Source of the DNA: Candidatus Bathyarchaeota archaeon
Lineage (GTDB): Archaea > Thermoproteota > Bathyarchaeia > Bathyarchaeales > Bathycorpusculaceae
DNA length: 7,771 nucleotides
Direction: 5' to 3'
Assembly: GCA_030673805.1 (NCBI GenBank)
Contig: DAOVIH010000049.1
Span: 1-7,771, forward strand
The notes under the pieces are model-generated. The model saw only the letters and a list, made by a program, of their open reading frames with translations. It was not told where the DNA came from and searched no databases. Position 1 is the first letter of the stretch. Each line of letters starts with the position of its first letter. Shown here piece after piece: positions 6,194 to 7,771 of this stretch. Both the position numbers and the translations under genes were made by a program.

Positions 6194-6208
6194 AACTAAT
6201 AATTAGTT
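6194..6208. promoter_or_regulatory. 15-base perfect palindrome upstream of the radical SAM gene
   Basis: AACTAAT-A-ATTAGTT is perfectly symmetric about base 6201. Its centre is about 20 bases, two helical turns, upstream of the TATA-like element at 6218-6225. That is where an archaeal activator or upstream-bound repressor could sit. The symmetry is seen directly; function is inferred. Confidence 0.4.
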
Positions 6209-6217
6209 CATAAAGGG

Positions 6218-6225
6218 TTAAATAA
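6218..6225 (+). promoter_or_regulatory. BRE/TATA-like promoter of the radical SAM gene
   Basis: AAAGGG followed by TTAAATAA resembles a BRE plus TATA box. Transcription would start near 6248, giving a leader of about 30 bases. Within that leader GTGAT (6267-6271) can pair with the 16S 3' end and ends six bases before the TTG start. Moderately supported. Confidence 0.42.
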
Positions 6226-6277
6226 CATATTCTGCTTTTTGGTAAATTCCTGAAAATCAGTTCAATGTGATCTGTAC

Positions 6278-7351
6278 TTGAAACAAAAAGGCCCCTTGTT
6301 TATCCTTCCTTGGCGGTGTACCTTTGCATGTAACCACAATTGCGCCCATTGCGCGTCTGCGAAGCAACCTCCCGCTCTAAATGAAGTTAACACCACAACT
6401 GCCAAAGAAATAGTTGATCAAGCATATGATTTTGGAGCAAGCTGGCTTGGGATAAGTGGCGGAGACCCGCTTTTACGCAAAGATCTGTTTGAAATAGCTA
6501 GCTACGCCAAAAAGATTGGCTTAAACATAAGCATCATAACAGACGGACGTTTGTTCAACCAGAAGACTCTTGACGTGATTGTAAAGAACGAGATTCGAGT
6601 CTCTATTAGCATTGACGGAACTAAAGAAACTAACGACCTTATCCGTGGAAAGAATGCGTATTCAAGTGCTGTTTCAGCCATAAAAAAGCTGTCAACTGAA
6701 AACCTGATCAACTGTCTAGTATACACTTTTGCTAACATCGATCGTTCGTCTACTAATGCGAATATTGGGGACATCACCCACGTAATTGATCTAGCGGCAA
6801 AATTTGGTGCAAGATGGGTGATATATCATAGCGTTATACCCTACAGCAAAGAAGGAAGAACTTTGAAAGCTGACCTCTCACCACAACAATACGAGTGGGT
6901 TTGGAACAAGATTTTCGACTTAAGTATGGCAACCAAAGGCAAACCCAAGATCAATGTTTATTGTCCTTTCTACGCCCGAATAGCTAAACAAAGAGGCCAA
7001 CCCCACTTTGAGAAATGGTTCAACAACTTTTTCTTAGGAAGATGTTTCTTCGGTAAATTCATGACTATCGCCGAAAATGGTGATGCCATTCCTTGTAGTT
7101 TCAACGATGTTTACAGATTCGGGAATGTCAAGGATAAACCCCTCAAAACCATCTGGAAAGAATTCCAATCTTCTGAATTCTTCGGCAAATTCAAAGACAA
7201 GAATAACCTTAAAGGAAAATGCGGCGTATGTGAATACCGCGAAATATGCGGAGGTTGTCGTACAGCTGCAGAATTCTACAAGGGTGATCCCTTAGAATCT
7301 GATCCAAGATGCGCCCACATACCGAAGATTCTGCGTAACAAACCCGTATAG
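6278..7351 (+). CDS. Radical SAM/SPASM domain enzyme, NirJ/AhbC/AhbD/PqqE-like
   Basis: A 357-residue cytoplasmic Fe-S enzyme that cleaves S-adenosylmethionine to drive a radical modification; substrate unknown. The radical SAM core has C-x3-C-x2-C at C18, C22, C25, the SAM-contacting GGDPL (residues 61-65, in place of the usual GGEPL), ITDG (87-90) and SIDGT (111-115). The SPASM region has C256-x11-G268-x4-C273, then C315-x2-C318-x5-C324-x2-C327 and C345, enough ligands for one or two auxiliary clusters. Its C-terminal pattern (CxxCEYREICGGCR, then GDP...DPRC) resembles the haem-related NirJ/AhbC/AhbD proteins and PqqE-like peptide modifiers. TTG is chosen because a stop lies at 6251-6253, no other start follows before the cluster motif, and the length is normal. 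No haem-pathway gene and no clear precursor peptide is nearby, so I do not name it as Ahb. Family is certain; role is open. Confidence 0.9.
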   Translation: MKQKGPLFILPWRCTFACNHNCAHCASAKQPPALNEVNTTTAKEIVDQAYDFGASWLGISGGDPLLRKDLFEIASYAKKIGLNISIITDGRLFNQKTLDVIVKNEIRVSISIDGTKETNDLIRGKNAYSSAVSAIKKLSTENLINCLVYTFANIDRSSTNANIGDITHVIDLAAKFGARWVIYHSVIPYSKEGRTLKADLSPQQYEWVWNKIFDLSMATKGKPKINVYCPFYARIAKQRGQPHFEKWFNNFFLGRCFFGKFMTIAENGDAIPCSFNDVYRFGNVKDKPLKTIWKEFQSSEFFGKFKDKNNLKGKCGVCEYREICGGCRTAAEFYKGDPLESDPRCAHIPKILRNKPV

Positions 7352-7581
7352 CCACTTTTTGGTTGATGCATTTTAGCTGAATCTACGTTCTGCAAGAGCC
7401 TTGACCAAGTAGTGTAACTCAAATCGGTAAACCTGTCAAAAAACAGCAAGATTGTTTGGCAAGTTGATTGATTTCCACTCAGCCCGGAAAAAATTTAAGC
7501 CCTAAGAGGCTGACTGAGAAAACTTGGGACCACAAATTTTGGTTCAAATTATGGCTGAATTCAAGCATGAATTCAAACTTA

Positions 7582-7605
7582 GGTTTCTGCAATGCCGAAG
7601 AAACC
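7582..7605 (+). other. Stem-loop with 7-bp stem
   Basis: GGTTTCT and AGAAACC pair perfectly around a 10-base loop. It lies 22 bases before a second, stronger hairpin, so the two could be neighbouring structures of one short transcript. Confidence 0.35.
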
Positions 7606-7627
7606 AGTTGGGTTGAACACTAAAGTT

Positions 7628-7657
7628 ATCTGAGATCAATATCTCAGATCAATTTTT
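7628..7657 (+). terminator. Perfect 9-bp hairpin followed by T5 (terminator-like)
   Basis: ATCTGAGAT and ATCTCAGAT pair perfectly over nine bases around the loop CAAT (7628-7649). CAATTTTT follows, with T5 at 7653-7657. The order hairpin then T-run suggests the end of a plus-strand transcript, either the radical SAM mRNA with a 3' leader of nearly 300 bases or a separate small RNA. The stem is AT-rich, so strength is modest. The same palindrome could also be a protein-binding operator 40-70 bases upstream of the TATA box at 7698. Confidence 0.4.
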
Positions 7658-7697
7658 AAAATGATCCTTTAAGGTTAAAAACGGGAGTAAATAACGC

Positions 7698-7705
7698 TTT
7701 TATAT
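7698..7705 (+). promoter_or_regulatory. TATA box at leaderless distance from the ATG at 7726
   Basis: TTTTATAT has its centre about 25 bases before the A of the ATG at 7726. This spacing predicts transcription starting at the start codon itself, a common archaeal arrangement. A good consensus match plus exact spacing. Confidence 0.6.
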
Positions 7706-7725
7706 CCTCACTGCTAATTTTAAGC

Positions 7726-7771
7726 ATGTTTAGGTTATTTCTTGAACTAGAGCCGTGGAATTGTCAAAATG
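7726..7771 (+). CDS. Start of an unidentified gene, cut by the window end
   Basis: The frame starts with ATG and reads MFRLFLELEPWNCQN before the window ends. It is open to the edge and begins where the TATA box at 7698-7705 predicts a leaderless transcript to start. Fifteen residues are too few to recognise a family. It is not a signal peptide in any clear way. The start is supported by promoter spacing only, with no Shine-Dalgarno upstream. Confidence 0.45.
   Translation, partial: MFRLFLELEPWNCQN

Larger units (their letters stand above)
7352..7725. other. 374-base region without a recognised gene
   Basis: No convincing reading frame, tRNA or rRNA is seen. It holds, in order: a T5 run just after the radical SAM stop (7357-7361); an AATTTAAG TATA-like element (about 7490-7498); a paired direct repeat TGAATTCAA (7556-7564 and 7568-7576, period 12, each containing the palindrome TGAATTCA); two stem-loops (7582-7605 and 7628-7649); and a TATA box at 7698-7705. 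This could be a small RNA followed by the promoter of the next gene, or simply a long upstream region. Confidence 0.5.

Noticed and set aside
7362..7380. C/D-box sRNA-like elements (TTGATGC and CTGA)
   Set aside because: The C box deviates at both ends from RTGATGA and the spacing to CTGA is too short for a normal guide region.
7541..7555. GGTTCAAATT as the T-arm of a tRNA
   Set aside because: The flanking bases cannot form the five-pair T stem, and no acceptor, D or anticodon arm is found upstream.
1..7771. CRISPR array, insertion sequence, integrase or toxin-antitoxin system
   Set aside because: No regularly spaced repeats, no transposase-like or integrase-like frame, no terminal inverted repeats, and no paired small genes with known toxin or antitoxin features were seen.

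Overview
The window is archaeal chromosomal DNA. The evidence is an archaeal-type alanyl-tRNA synthetase, a RIO1 kinase/Dim2-like KH pair, UPF0282 and DUF116 proteins, and promoters of the TATA-box (BRE/TATA) kind with start codons at leaderless or nearly leaderless distances. The sequence is moderately AT-rich, and three of the well-supported plus-strand genes begin with TTG (one has a nearby ATG alternative). The mixture fits an uncultivated Thermoproteota/Bathyarchaeia-like archaeon, but lineage cannot be fixed from the sequence alone.

Layout, left to right. (1) Bases 1-1353 (+) are the 3' half of alaS (editing domain, coiled coil, C-Ala), cut by the window edge. (2) Convergent to it, 1489-2475 (-) is a UPF0282 metallo-beta-lactamase-fold protein. 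(3) Bases 2476-2995 are mostly non-coding. They contain a doubtful 89-residue minus-strand reading frame that nevertheless has a TATA box at exactly leaderless distance. (4) Bases 2996-3610 (+) encode a cysteine-rich DUF116 protein with a strong Shine-Dalgarno and a TTG start. (5) Bases 3792-5173 (-) are a two-gene operon, rio1 then a two-KH Dim2/Pno1-like protein, overlapping by ATGA, for small-ribosomal-subunit maturation. (6) Bases 5437-6111 (+) encode a six-helix YczE/YitT-type membrane protein. (7) Bases 6278-7351 (+) encode a radical SAM/SPASM enzyme whose C-terminal cysteine signature resembles the NirJ/AhbC/AhbD and PqqE group. (8) Bases 7352-7725 have no gene but hold two stem-loops and a paired direct repeat. 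They end in a good TATA box placed for a leaderless gene that starts at 7726 and runs off the window.

Most of the genes are informational housekeeping (alaS, rio1, dim2-like) or widely conserved but poorly characterised archaeal families (UPF0282, DUF116). The accessory part is the right-hand third: the membrane protein and the radical SAM/SPASM enzyme, separated by a spacer that has a 15-base perfect palindrome two helical turns upstream of a TATA-like element. I do not see a defence island, CRISPR array, mobile element, tRNA or rRNA, and I find no convincing new multi-gene system. The most useful results are a corrected rio1 start, a palindrome cluster between rio1 and the membrane protein gene, an unassigned radical SAM/SPASM enzyme with a candidate operator, and a possible small structured RNA near the right end.
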